DNA of 19,161 nucleotides from an uncultured Clostridia bacterium (GTDB lineage Bacteria > Bacillota > Clostridia > Acetivibrionales > CALMWN01), in assembly GCA_937873555.1 (NCBI GenBank), contig CALMWN010000497.1, forward strand, positions 1-19,161, read 5' to 3'. The position numbers were made by a program, and so were the translations under genes. The stretch's first letter is position 1. Each line of letters starts with the position of its first letter. Below the pieces are notes generated by a model. That model was not told the origin of the DNA. It saw only the letters and a list, made by a program, of their open reading frames with translations, and did no database searches. This document shows, piece after piece, positions 12,360 to 19,161 of this stretch.

Positions 12360-12635
12360 TCATAGAATAACCATGACTATCGGAATATTGCAGAATGTTC
12401 GGACTTCTCTGCATACTTCCCACCCCGTCTTTTGGGGCAGCATTACATCCAGAATTATAAGTGCGGGTTTTTTACTCCTTGTCATTTCAATAGCCTCAGT
12501 ACCGGAAGCCGCATGAAAGACTTGAAAATCTTCCTCAAGATATATTTCCATCAATTCTCTTATCGATTCGTCATCATCTACAATAAGAACCTTTGGCTTG
12601 TCCACTATTTTTAAGCCCACAAATCTGATATTCAT
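12360..12635 (-). CDS. Truncated response-regulator receiver domain
   Basis: This 91-residue protein holds only the first two-thirds of a two-component receiver. It has the acidic pocket VLIVDDDES (Asp20-Asp22) and phosphoacceptor Asp63 in LIILDVMLPQKTGWEVCREV, then stops after NIPIVMVIL. The conserved Thr/Ser that normally follows this strand, the later Lys, the last helices and any output domain are missing, so phosphorylation could not work normally. It begins at ATG 12635, overlapping the csoR stop codon (ATGA), so it is translated with csoR. No continuation of the receiver is seen downstream in any frame. It is probably a deletion remnant, though a stand-alone stub in a csoR operon cannot be excluded. 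Confidence 0.72.
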   Translation of the reverse strand: MNIRFVGLKIVDKPKVLIVDDDESIRELMEIYLEEDFQVFHAASGTEAIEMTRSKKPALIILDVMLPQKTGWEVCREVRTFCNIPIVMVIL

Positions 12636-12913
12636 TTCAGGAACTTGTCGACTGCATTGTTTAAGTTTTCAAGTACCTTTTTATCTCCTGTCTCCACAGC
12701 ATCCACCACACAATGGTTGACATGATCCTGCAGGATAATTTTCCCGACATTGTTGATTGCAGACCTTACAGCGGAAAGTTGAATCAATATCTCGCTGCAG
12801 TCCCGTCCCTCTTCAATCATTTTCTTTATCGATTCCATATGGCCTATGGCTCTGGACATTCTATCCATGACTTTCTTGGTATCGTGATGCGGGTGTTTGT
12901 GTTCTTCAGTCAT
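12632..12913 (-). CDS. csoR: CsoR/RcnR-family metal-sensing repressor
   Basis: This 93-residue all-helical DUF156 repressor would dissociate from DNA on binding metal. The ligand set Cys39 (GRDCSEILIQLSAV), His64 and Cys68 (QDHVNHCVVDAV) has the same spacing as Cys45-His70-Cys74 of B. subtilis CsoR, the copper(I) fingerprint. The N-terminus adds a His cluster (EEHKHPHHD) that could widen metal specificity. ATG 12913 is chosen because AAAAGGAG lies 8 bases upstream; a longer frame to 13084 crosses the promoter and terminator region. A GGGGTTA half-operator (12942-12948) near its own promoter suggests autoregulation. Full palindromes lie at the histidine-rich protein and ATPase promoters. Copper is the likeliest ligand; nickel or another thiophilic metal is possible. 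Confidence 0.9.
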   Translation of the reverse strand: MTEEHKHPHHDTKKVMDRMSRAIGHMESIKKMIEEGRDCSEILIQLSAVRSAINNVGKIILQDHVNHCVVDAVETGDKKVLENLNNAVDKFLK

Positions 12914-12941
12914 AATATTTCTCCTTTTATCACTCTTACAG

Positions 12942-12981
12942 GGGGTTACAAATAATATATCACTTTTTATATAAAACTCAA
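12942..12981 (-). promoter_or_regulatory. csoR promoter with CsoR half-site
   Basis: On the minus strand TTGAGT (12981-12976), 16 bases, TATATT (12959-12954). GGGGTTA (12942-12948) follows at the transcription start; the same half-site occurs in the ATPase operator. The partner half TATCCCC is not conserved, so repression would be weaker. Confidence 0.5.
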
Positions 12982-13040
12982 ATAGTCCCTCGGTTGGCAT
13001 CATAAATTCTTCTTTTTTGACTAGCCGCAAGAAATAAATT

Positions 13041-13059
13041 GCCCGGGACAAGCCCAGGC
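13041..13059 (-). terminator. Terminator between the His-rich gene and csoR
   Basis: On the minus strand GCCTGGG-CTTGT-CCCGGGC gives a 7-pair GC stem (one G-T), followed by AATTTATTT. It isolates csoR transcription from the upstream histidine-rich gene. Confidence 0.6.
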
Positions 13060-13113
13060 AGTTATCATATTCAAATCTTGACAATATTAAACTCTTACAA
13101 CCTTATTCTATGG

Positions 13114-13344
13114 TTACTTATGATCATGCTTATGATTATGTTTGTGGTCGTGGTCGTGATCGTGGTCATGTTCGTGGTCGTCGTCATGTTCGTGATCATC
13201 ATCGTGATCGTCATCATGATCATGGTCGTGTTTATGGCCATGTCCATGTTTGTGTTGTCCTTTAGCGTCTCCTTTTTTGTCGGTTCCAAACAAGTCGTCC
13301 ATATCATCCAGGTCATCTAAAATACCATGTTTTCCCTCGTGCAC
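13114..13344 (-). CDS. Small histidine/aspartate-rich metal-binding protein
   Basis: This 76-residue cytoplasmic protein has an acidic N-terminal part (GKHGILDDLDDMDDLFGTDK) followed by a tail of alternating His with Asp/Glu/Lys, about 22 histidines in all and no cysteine. Such tails bind Ni, Zn, Co or Cu loosely and serve as metal stores or chaperones. Start GTG 13344 is chosen because AAGGAGGT lies 7 bases before it. The longer frame to 13461 would include the promoter and operator. It has its own near-consensus promoter (13396-13424) with a CsoR-like palindrome directly downstream, so it should be strongly induced by metal. The coding DNA is a run of GAY-CAY codons, and open frames in other phases here are by-products. 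The family is not recognised beyond composition. Confidence 0.8.
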   Translation of the reverse strand: MHEGKHGILDDLDDMDDLFGTDKKGDAKGQHKHGHGHKHDHDHDDDHDDDHEHDDDHEHDHDHDHDHKHNHKHDHK

Positions 13345-13366
13345 AAAAAGCACCTCCTTCTCATCA

Positions 13367-13385
13367 TATCCCCCTATAGGGGATA
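13367..13385. promoter_or_regulatory. CsoR-type operator at the His-rich gene
   Basis: TATCCCC-CTATA-GGGGATA is a perfect palindrome with 7-base arms and a 5-base centre. It lies just downstream of the -10 box, where a bound repressor would block initiation. It has the G/C-tract design of known CsoR operators and the same spacing as the site at 16616-16634. Confidence 0.8.
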
Positions 13386-13395
13386 ATATGCTTTT

Positions 13396-13424
13396 ATTAT
13401 AATGACACGTAATGCAATTGTCAA
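13396..13424 (-). promoter_or_regulatory. Vegetative promoter of the His-rich gene
   Basis: On the minus strand TTGACA (13424-13419), exactly 17 bases, TATAAT (13401-13396): both hexamers are perfect consensus. It lies between the M20 peptidase stop codon and the operator. Confidence 0.85.
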
Positions 13425-13464
13425 TACAACATTCCACATGATATTCCACGTGAAATAACATTGA

Positions 13465-14658
13465 CTAAAATCTGCTTACATTGCAATTTGTAAACCTTAA
13501 CACTATGTTATTCATAAGCCTGTACGAATCCAGCAAGCCTCGAATGCTTATATTTTCATTATACCCATGTATTCCTGACAGGCTGTCTTCAAAGGATAGC
13601 GGGAAATAGCCGTAGACAGTTTTTCCCTTGTATCTTAGAAACCTGTTGTCGCTATATCCGGGCGTAGTATAAGGAATAACCCTGTTATTTGGTGAAGCTT
13701 TCCTCGTTTCACTGACTATCAGCTGATAAAGTTCTGTGCTTACGGCAGTATAATTTGCCGGAACATAGCTGGCTACCTTTTTTTCATCACCGTGTATACC
13801 GGCCTTGTTAAGTATTCTTTCTGCATTCATATTGTTTGAACCCGGAATATTGTTGATTGTAAGAACTGTATTTCCTTCGTGCTTAGCAAAGCAGTATGAG
13901 CTGCATGCCAGTGAATTCAAATCCAGTCTCCTTTTGTGGGTCCTCAGCAAGGATTGCTTCATTAAAAAACAGAGTAATTCCAAATTGTATATTTTAGCAA
14001 TAGAAAGTCCCTTCAGTAAATTTATCAAAGGACTTCCTACATGGTACTCCTTACTGTCTTCAGCATCATCCGCTTTCTTCTCTATCCGATACGATACACT
14101 GCCTTTTTCTGCATTTTGGCAGGTATAATATAAAGTATCGCCAATCCTAATCGGATAGCCCCCGCCTTCGCCGATAACATATTCGCAATTCTTGATCAGC
14201 TCATTGTTTTCAATAAGATATTCCATTCCATGCTTGCCACCGTTTTCCTCATCGGCAACGGCAGCAAATATGATTCCCCTGGCAGGGTGGAAATTACTTT
14301 TGCGTATATTTACTAATATTGACAGCCACAAACTTACCAAGCCCTTACAGTCAATTGCACCTCGTCCCACAATTCTTCCCTTGAATTCAACAGCGGAAAG
14401 AGGGTGAAATTTCCACCTGCTCAAATCTCCAAATTCAGCTGTATCAAGATGGGATAAAAGCAGCAGCTCTTTTTTACTTTTATCCCATCCTGGAATGTGA
14501 GCAATAAAGCTTCCTTTCCCTTTAATCGGTTCGATTATTTCATTCTCTATATCAAATCGGTCACAAACTTTTTTAAGGTATACTGCTGCTTCGGTTTCAT
14601 TGGCAGCAGATGTTCTGGTATCAATTCTGATTAAGTCCTGCAGTATACTCTCAATCAT
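13465..14658 (-). CDS. M20-family metallopeptidase / deacylase
   Basis: This 397-residue protein is of the M20 zinc-peptidase family (ArgE/DapE/carboxypeptidase group). Metal ligands and catalytic residues are present: His70 and Asp72 in LLLLSHLDTAEF, bridging Asp103 in GRGAIDCKG, Glu137-Glu138 in AVADEENGG, an acidic residue in IGEGGG (Glu164) and a late His364 in GIHGYNE. The middle, about 180-330, is the lid/dimerisation domain. Start ATG 14658 overlaps the ATPase stop codon (ATGA), so the two are translationally coupled. A hydrolase tied this closely to a metal pump is unusual. Its substrate is unknown: peptide turnover that frees metal, a metal-binding small molecule, or simple hitch-hiking are all possible. 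Confidence 0.87.
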   Translation of the reverse strand: MIESILQDLIRIDTRTSAANETEAAVYLKKVCDRFDIENEIIEPIKGKGSFIAHIPGWDKSKKELLLLSHLDTAEFGDLSRWKFHPLSAVEFKGRIVGRGAIDCKGLVSLWLSILVNIRKSNFHPARGIIFAAVADEENGGKHGMEYLIENNELIKNCEYVIGEGGGYPIRIGDTLYYTCQNAEKGSVSYRIEKKADDAEDSKEYHVGSPLINLLKGLSIAKIYNLELLCFLMKQSLLRTHKRRLDLNSLACSSYCFAKHEGNTVLTINNIPGSNNMNAERILNKAGIHGDEKKVASYVPANYTAVSTELYQLIVSETRKASPNNRVIPYTTPGYSDNRFLRYKGKTVYGYFPLSFEDSLSGIHGYNENISIRGLLDSYRLMNNIVLRFTNCNVSRF

Positions 14659-16592
14659 ATTTTAAGTGTCTTTCCGCAACTGCTGCAAATATTGATTTCC
14701 TGGCGGTTATAGGTATAGGTGAGCATTCTGGCAGAGTTTAATACAACAAATATCGAAGATACATTATGGATTACTGCTCCCACTATCGGAGTTAAAAAAC
14801 CCAGGCTTGAAAGTAGAACGCCGGCAACATTGACAATTACAGCAAAAAGCACTATATTCTGCTTAATAATTCCATAAGTTCTTTTGCTTAAGCCAAACGT
14901 CTCGGACACCATCATCATATCATCCGACATGAGAGCGATATCAGAGGATTCAATTGCTACATCAGTGCCGACTGCCCCCATCGCTATCCCGACATCGGAG
15001 AGTGTAAGTGCGGGAGCATCATTGACTCCATCGCCAATCATTGCGACCGATTCGCCTTCTCCTTGCAATTTTTTAACAATCTCAAGTTTGTCTTCCGGTA
15101 AAAGGCTTGCATAATACTCAGTTATCCCTACCTGTGCAGCAATGGCTTTTGCAGTAGCCTCGTTGTCGCCTGTAAGCATAATAACTCTTTTGATCCCCGT
15201 TTCTCTGATAAGATCAATAGCTTCCTTCATATTACTTCTTATCGTATCCGCTATAGCAAGTCCCCCGATGACGGTGTTATCTTTGATTACTATCAACGCA
15301 GTTCTTCCGAGCTGTTCCTGTTCTTTTAAATAATTAACTATATCATTGCTTGCCTTTATATCTGCATCAATTAAAGCTTTGGAATTTGATACTTCCAGCA
15401 GAATGTTGTTGTACTTGACCTTAATACCTCTTCCAAACATCATGCTAAAGTCTTCCGAGTCGGGAATGCTTTTCAAGCCTTTTGTTTGAGCGTATTCCAG
15501 AACAGCTTTTGCAAGCGGATGCTGTGAGTTTTTTTCTACAATTGCAGCAGCAGTCAGGACATCTGATTCATTTACCCCATTAAAGGTTTTGATATCAACT
15601 AATTTGGGTTTTCCAACCGTTAATGTCCCGGTTTTGTCCAGACAGACAGCAGTGATTTTAGCTGCTTTCTCAATAGTAATACCACCTTTTATTAGAACTC
15701 CCCTTTTTGCGGCATTACCTACACTGGCAACAACAGCTGTGGGTGTCGCTAAGACCAGAGCACAGGGGCAGGCAATAACCAGTATAGCCATTACCCTCAT
15801 AATATCATATGTCATAAACCATACTACAGCACAAATTAACAGAATAACAGGTGTAAAATACTCTGCAAATCGGTCCGCTATTTTCTGTACATTTCCCTTG
15901 TTCTCCTGGGCCATTCTCACAGTTCTTATAATTTTGCCAAGAGTCGTGTCGCTGCCTATTTTTTCGGCTTCAATCTCCAAAACGCCGTTTTCATTCAGAG
16001 TCCCCACATATACTTTATCACCTGCAGTTTTATCAACCGGCATCGATTCACCGGTGATTGACGCTTCATTAATCGCCGCCTGGCCTGAAACAATAACACC
16101 GTCAACTGCTATCCTTTCCCCGGGCTTGACTAAAAGCATGTCTCCGACTCTGATTTTCTTCAAGGAAACTTCTTGATATTCACCATCAATCTTCTTTCTT
16201 GCCGTTTCAGGTACCAGTTTAATTAAGGCTCTCACTGCATTTCTTGTTTTATTAAGAGTTACATTCTCAAGAAATTCTCCGGAAATCATCATGAAAGCAA
16301 CAATCGCACCGGCCAGATATTCACCTACATAGGTTGTACCGATCAGGGCAAGCACCACCATGATGCCTGCGGTTATCTTTTTCAGGTGAATGGTTGCTTC
16401 CAGTGTAGTCCATGTTACATATCCGCCGCCTATAATAAGAGGCAAAATTGCAAAGTCAAAAGGCAATATTTTTACCGCATACTCAAATACAAGAGCCAGT
16501 AAAATCAGTAATAAAAGTGCTCCGGCGAAATAGAAGTCTTTATACTTTTGCAGCATCGGGTTTTTAATTTTCTCGCTTATATTATTAGCCAT
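14655..16592 (-). CDS. P1B-type heavy-metal translocating ATPase
   Basis: This 645-residue membrane pump exports a transition metal at the cost of ATP. In order it has N-terminal helices (about 20-110), the actuator loop TGES (180-183), the transport motif CPC (275-277) in VIACPCALVLATPTA, phosphorylation site DKTGT (Asp319), the P1B-specific HP pair (His358-Pro359), TGDN (474-477), hinge GDGVND (520-525), and two last helices ending in IHNVSSIFVVLNSARML (608-624). It lacks the usual N-terminal metal-binding domain. Instead the C-terminus ends with a CSSC motif (636-639). The CPC motif with a final-helix HNxSS is not the classical CopA pattern, so copper is likely from the CsoR context but not proven. 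A promoter and operator precede it. Confidence 0.92.
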   Translation of the reverse strand: MANNISEKIKNPMLQKYKDFYFAGALLLLILLALVFEYAVKILPFDFAILPLIIGGGYVTWTTLEATIHLKKITAGIMVVLALIGTTYVGEYLAGAIVAFMMISGEFLENVTLNKTRNAVRALIKLVPETARKKIDGEYQEVSLKKIRVGDMLLVKPGERIAVDGVIVSGQAAINEASITGESMPVDKTAGDKVYVGTLNENGVLEIEAEKIGSDTTLGKIIRTVRMAQENKGNVQKIADRFAEYFTPVILLICAVVWFMTYDIMRVMAILVIACPCALVLATPTAVVASVGNAAKRGVLIKGGITIEKAAKITAVCLDKTGTLTVGKPKLVDIKTFNGVNESDVLTAAAIVEKNSQHPLAKAVLEYAQTKGLKSIPDSEDFSMMFGRGIKVKYNNILLEVSNSKALIDADIKASNDIVNYLKEQEQLGRTALIVIKDNTVIGGLAIADTIRSNMKEAIDLIRETGIKRVIMLTGDNEATAKAIAAQVGITEYYASLLPEDKLEIVKKLQGEGESVAMIGDGVNDAPALTLSDVGIAMGAVGTDVAIESSDIALMSDDMMMVSETFGLSKRTYGIIKQNIVLFAVIVNVAGVLLSSLGFLTPIVGAVIHNVSSIFVVLNSARMLTYTYNRQEINICSSCGKTLKI

Positions 16593-16615
16593 TATTATTC
16601 CTCCATTTGTAATTA

Positions 16616-16634
16616 TATCCCCCCCCCGGGGTTA
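16616..16634. promoter_or_regulatory. CsoR-type operator at the ATPase gene
   Basis: TATCCCC (16616-16622), five Cs, GGGGTTA (16628-16634). The arms and 5-base gap match the site at 13367-13385 with two changes in the last arm. It lies between the -10 box and the ATPase ribosome site GGAGG. Confidence 0.75.
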
Positions 16635-16641
16635 TATTTAT

Positions 16642-16670
16642 ATTATATACACCTTGCCAGGAAAAGTCTA
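16642..16670 (-). promoter_or_regulatory. Vegetative promoter of the ATPase-peptidase operon
   Basis: On the minus strand TAGACT (16670-16665), 17 bases, TATAAT (16647-16642). The -10 is perfect and the -35 matches at four of six positions. Further upstream (16671-16900) I see only an AT-rich 9-base inverted repeat, TCTTAAAAT/ATTTTAAGA (16792-16810), and no gene. Confidence 0.65.
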
Positions 16671-16930
16671 TATGTACAAAAAATAAAATCCTTAGTACTT
16701 TGTGAAGCGGCGGACTCGCTTTATAATAATTTCAAGACCCTCTTAAGATGCTGTTATATCATTTGTCTGGATTGTAATTTTATCTTTTTTATCTTAAAAT
16801 TATTTTAAGACCTATTAACCACTTTCTAAAATTATATCCACTTGCATAAAGCACTATCGAGTTTACAAAGCGGAATTATCACAAGGCACGTGAAGGTAAA
16901 ATGCATAAATTCAAACTGTCGGAGGAGTCT

Positions 16931-17830
16931 ATGAAAAACCGGACCTTTAGAATATCAGTAATAACTATTTTTTTCTTCCTGCTTCAATACTTTAACAGCC
17001 TGGGAATATACAGGGCGGTATACGGTCATGAATCTGAAGCTTTTAAAGAAAAGACAACCACGGAAGTGCCGACTGCCAAAAATTTATCCATTCCCCTCGT
17101 ATCATTTGCGTACGGCAACATTGCAAATATCAAGCACAGTCACAGCATAGAATCTTCAGTAAACACGTTGCTTCAGTTCCCGTTTCTGGTGTGCACAAAT
17201 CCCGACCACCTTTCGGGCGAAGAAATCAAGGTTGCTGATAAAATCAAGTCAAAGATCAAATTATTTGGCTATGTAAATATCGGTGATTCTATAAGTCTTG
17301 ATGAAGTAAAGAAGGAAATCGATACACTATCCAAAAGCAGCTGGTATGGTGTATTCATAGACCAGTTCGGATACGATTTCGGCGAAACACGGATGCGCCA
17401 GAATGAAATAGTCGACTATGCCCATGAGAAGGGGTTAAAAGTATTTGCAAATGCCTGGCACATAGATGATGCTTTGGGAGATAAGGCAGATGAAATACAT
17501 AATCCCCAGGGAGAGAAAACTCATCTCACCAAAGAGGATTGGTTCCTTATAGAGAGCTTTTTGACGGATAACTCAGGCTACAGGGAGGATATCGAAGCTG
17601 AGTTTGAAAGATATTTCAAGGCTGTAAATTATAAAAAAGAATTGGGAATCTCTATTGCAGCGTTGACATACAAAAATCACCACTTGAATTGGGAGAATGC
17701 AAAACCGGAAATTGCAATATCCTATTATCTTGCAATATCTTTGGGCTTTGACGGCTGGTGGTATTCCGACAGGCTTGAGGATATTGAATTTCATTATGGT
17801 ATACCACCCACGCTTAAAGCCGTCAATTAA
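16931..17830 (+). CDS. Secreted TIM-barrel glycosidase-like protein
   Basis: This 299-residue exported protein has a signal segment at about 5-24 (TFRISVITIFFFLLQYF). The mature part resembles the GH114 / endo-polygalactosaminidase-like and related TIM-barrel folds. It has alternating strands such as IPLVSFAYGNI, FPFLVCTN, KIKLFGYVNIGDS, WYGVFIDQFGYDF, KGLKVFANAW and GISIAALTY, ending in FDGWWYSDR. The candidate acidic catalytic residues sit at strand ends (Asp in GVFIDQFG, Glu in LIESFL). The exact family is uncertain. ATG 16931 is chosen because CGGAGGAG lies 5 bases upstream, inside a longer frame that starts at 16901 without a ribosome site. The gene stands alone, divergent from the metal operon, with its own terminator, and likely acts on surface or extracellular polysaccharide. 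Confidence 0.75.
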   Translation: MKNRTFRISVITIFFFLLQYFNSLGIYRAVYGHESEAFKEKTTTEVPTAKNLSIPLVSFAYGNIANIKHSHSIESSVNTLLQFPFLVCTNPDHLSGEEIKVADKIKSKIKLFGYVNIGDSISLDEVKKEIDTLSKSSWYGVFIDQFGYDFGETRMRQNEIVDYAHEKGLKVFANAWHIDDALGDKADEIHNPQGEKTHLTKEDWFLIESFLTDNSGYREDIEAEFERYFKAVNYKKELGISIAALTYKNHHLNWENAKPEIAISYYLAISLGFDGWWYSDRLEDIEFHYGIPPTLKAVN

Positions 17831-17860
17831 TTCTTATAGAGATTAGCTCTAATCTGGATG

Positions 17861-17897
17861 AAAAGTATGAATAGCCTCATACTATTCATACTTTTTT
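17861..17897 (+). terminator. Terminator of the glycosidase-like gene
   Basis: AAAAGTATGAATAG (17861-17874) pairs perfectly with CTATTCATACTTTT (17882-17895), with a 7-base loop and a T-run. It lies 30 bases after the stop codon. Confidence 0.9.
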
Positions 17898-18034
17898 ATA
17901 CAAATCCATTTTTAGCTAGTTTTCACTATTCTTTCAGTCTTCTATCATAAACTTATCACAATTGTTCTCTATAATAAAATACAAAAAGCATAAGTGATTT
18001 ATTATCGTAACCAGCGTATTGCGGGAGGTGTCTC

Positions 18035-18391
18035 ATGAGGCAAGGGTATTTTACAGGACATTACTATAGTGGAACAATACTATTCGATATTTTGATTATC
18101 GTGGTCGTAATTGTTGTAACCATATTTATTAGCGATTATTTCAGGAAAAGAAACCATCCTTACCAAAGTATTTTATTAAGAATTCTGAGAGACAAATATA
18201 TAAGAAATGAAATATCTGCAGAAGACTATAGAGAAAGAAGTATGATGCTCAATGATGAGTATTGGCTGGATTCAAATGATGCCGCTATGGCAGATTTGAA
18301 GATGGAGTATGCCAAGTGTGAAATTAGCTCAAGAGAGTACGTTGAAAGAAAAGAAGCACTGAACGAAAATGCAGAAAATCGACTTTATTAG
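18035..18391 (+). CDS. Membrane protein with two SHOCT-type motifs
   Basis: This 118-residue protein has one membrane helix at about 16-35 (LFDILIIVVVIVVTIFISDY), then a cytoplasmic part with two related short helical modules: ILRDKYIRNEISAEDYRERS (about 49-68) and LKMEYAKCEISSREYVERKE (about 88-107). The pattern L-x-x-x-Y-x-x-x-EIS-x-x-(E/D)Y-x-x-(R/K) is the SHOCT motif, usually found once at a C-terminus and thought to mediate protein contacts. The ribosome site GGGAGG lies 8 bases before ATG 18035. A TATAAT box (17970-17975) lies about 60 bases upstream, without a convincing -35. It converges on the DNA polymerase gene with only 12 bases between stop codons. No specific partner can be named. 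Confidence 0.82.
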   Translation: MRQGYFTGHYYSGTILFDILIIVVVIVVTIFISDYFRKRNHPYQSILLRILRDKYIRNEISAEDYRERSMMLNDEYWLDSNDAAMADLKMEYAKCEISSREYVERKEALNENAENRLY

Positions 18392-18403
18392 GTGCTTCCC
18401 CAC

Positions 18404-19161
18404 TTATTTCTCTGCCCAGTTGTCGGCTATCACAGCCTCAGCCAATACGGGAACGCTTTTCAAACACTCCGATCCTGCCTGCTCCATTGCCGTTTTTAAA
18501 AGCAATGCCGCCTCTTTGGCACATTCTTCGGGAGCTTCCAGCAGTATTTCATCATGGACCACGCCTATTATTCTGATATCTGTTCCTTCCAGGGCTTTTA
18601 TCAGATTCCCCAGGGCTTTTTTGGCAATATCCGCGGCAGAGCCTTGCACAGGTGTATTATAGAGGTTTGTTATCCCCGGCGGTTCTCTCCATACTTTACG
18701 TCTACCACATAGGGTCCTGGTCTCCTTTGTTTCCTGTGATTTTACTTTCCTATGCCATGCGGCTATTCCCTTATACGCTTCAAAAAAACGTCTTCTAAAG
18801 GTTTCTGCCTGCTCCAGCGTCATTTCAACCCCGTAGGTATCACGTGCGTATGCCTGCAGGCCCTTTGCCCCCATAGCAAAAATAAGCCCGAAATTCACAG
18901 CTTTTGCTGCCTGCCTTTCTTCCTTGGTCACCTTGTCCAGGGGCTTATTTGCAAGCAGCGCTGCGGTCAACCGGTGCAAATCCCTACCTTGCCTATAAGC
19001 CTCTATCATTGTTCTATCCTGGGATATCTCCGCCGCTACCCTTAATTCTATCTGGGAGTAATCTGCAATCACAAGCTTGTAACCCGGCCTTGATATGAAA
19101 CAGCTTCTGAATTCCCTGTCTCTCGGTATCTGCTGCAAATTCGGATTGCTGCATGAAAACC
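18404..19161 (-). CDS. Family A DNA polymerase (PolA-like), C-terminal part
   Basis: The minus-strand frame is open to the right edge of the window, so about 252 C-terminal residues of a longer protein are seen. It begins within FSCSNPNLQQIPRDREFRSC, typical of the polymerase domain. Motif A is VIADYSQIELRVAAEIS with the catalytic Asp. The O-helix is RQAAKAVNFGLIFAMGAKGL. Motif C is VVHDEILLEAPEE with the second catalytic Asp. NLQQIPR and the overall wording resemble the stand-alone 3'-5' exonuclease/polymerase type seen in Firmicutes and phages rather than standard PolA. The O-helix has Phe-Ala where most family members have Tyr-Gly. The upstream exonuclease part is outside the window. The gene looks richer in G+C than its neighbour. 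Confidence 0.9.
   Translation of the reverse strand, partial: FSCSNPNLQQIPRDREFRSCFISRPGYKLVIADYSQIELRVAAEISQDRTMIEAYRQGRDLHRLTAALLANKPLDKVTKEERQAAKAVNFGLIFAMGAKGLQAYARDTYGVEMTLEQAETFRRRFFEAYKGIAAWHRKVKSQETKETRTLCGRRKVWREPPGITNLYNTPVQGSAADIAKKALGNLIKALEGTDIRIIGVVHDEILLEAPEECAKEAALLLKTAMEQAGSECLKSVPVLAEAVIADNWAEK

Noticed and set aside
13039..13320. Open frames in other phases over the histidine-rich gene
   Set aside because: The repetitive GAY-CAY coding sequence leaves several frames open; only the GTG 13344 frame has a ribosome site, promoter and sensible composition.
16792..16810. AT-rich inverted repeat as a terminator
   Set aside because: The stem has almost no G-C pairs and no gene ends close to it on either strand.

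Overview
The window looks like chromosome from a low-GC, Gram-positive Clostridia bacterium, plausibly of the Ruminiclostridium/Acetivibrio kind. The signs are AT-rich genes with strong AGGAGG-type ribosome binding sites, an ECF sigma factor paired with a DUF4367-type membrane anti-sigma factor, a class-I cyclic-di-GMP riboswitch, a CsoR regulator, Tn916/Tn1549-like element genes and consensus vegetative promoters. The species is an inference from gene content.

Layout. 1-219 is the C-terminal end of a LysR regulator, followed by about 700 bases without genes that carry a REP-like element and two long inverted repeats. 931-3607 (minus strand) is the recombination end of an integrative element. 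It holds a 3' fragment of tRNA-Thr(GGU) acting as attachment site, a tyrosine integrase, an excisionase, a highly structured non-coding block and an orf7-like sigma factor. No intact tRNA-Thr is seen to the right, so the element is either decayed or much longer than the window. 3640-4380 holds a broken small gene, several hairpins and a c-di-GMP-I riboswitch with its terminator on the minus strand, with no intact gene after it.

4347-8968 is the most coherent part. An ECF sigma factor and its anti-sigma factor are flanked by four promoters of one pattern, TGTGAC-N16-TTGTCW, all with exactly 16-base spacing. They lie before the sigma gene itself, a secreted DUF6147-like protein, a lipoprotein plus L,D-transpeptidase operon, and the riboswitch transcript. 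This reads as a local cell-envelope stress regulon joined to second-messenger control. 9089-10341 has two more envelope proteins separated by a wrecked DUF1906 (glycosidase-like) gene.

10400-12167 is an AbiE-type toxin/antitoxin pair with a well-formed promoter and operator. 12360-16670 is a metal-homeostasis locus on the minus strand: a P1B-type ATPase overlapping an M20 peptidase, a small histidine-rich protein, a CsoR-family regulator and a truncated response regulator. Matching CsoR-like palindromes (TATCCCC-N5-GGGGWTA) lie just downstream of two vegetative promoters. 16931-18391 has a secreted TIM-barrel glycosidase-like protein and a double-SHOCT membrane protein. The window ends inside a family A DNA polymerase gene on the minus strand.
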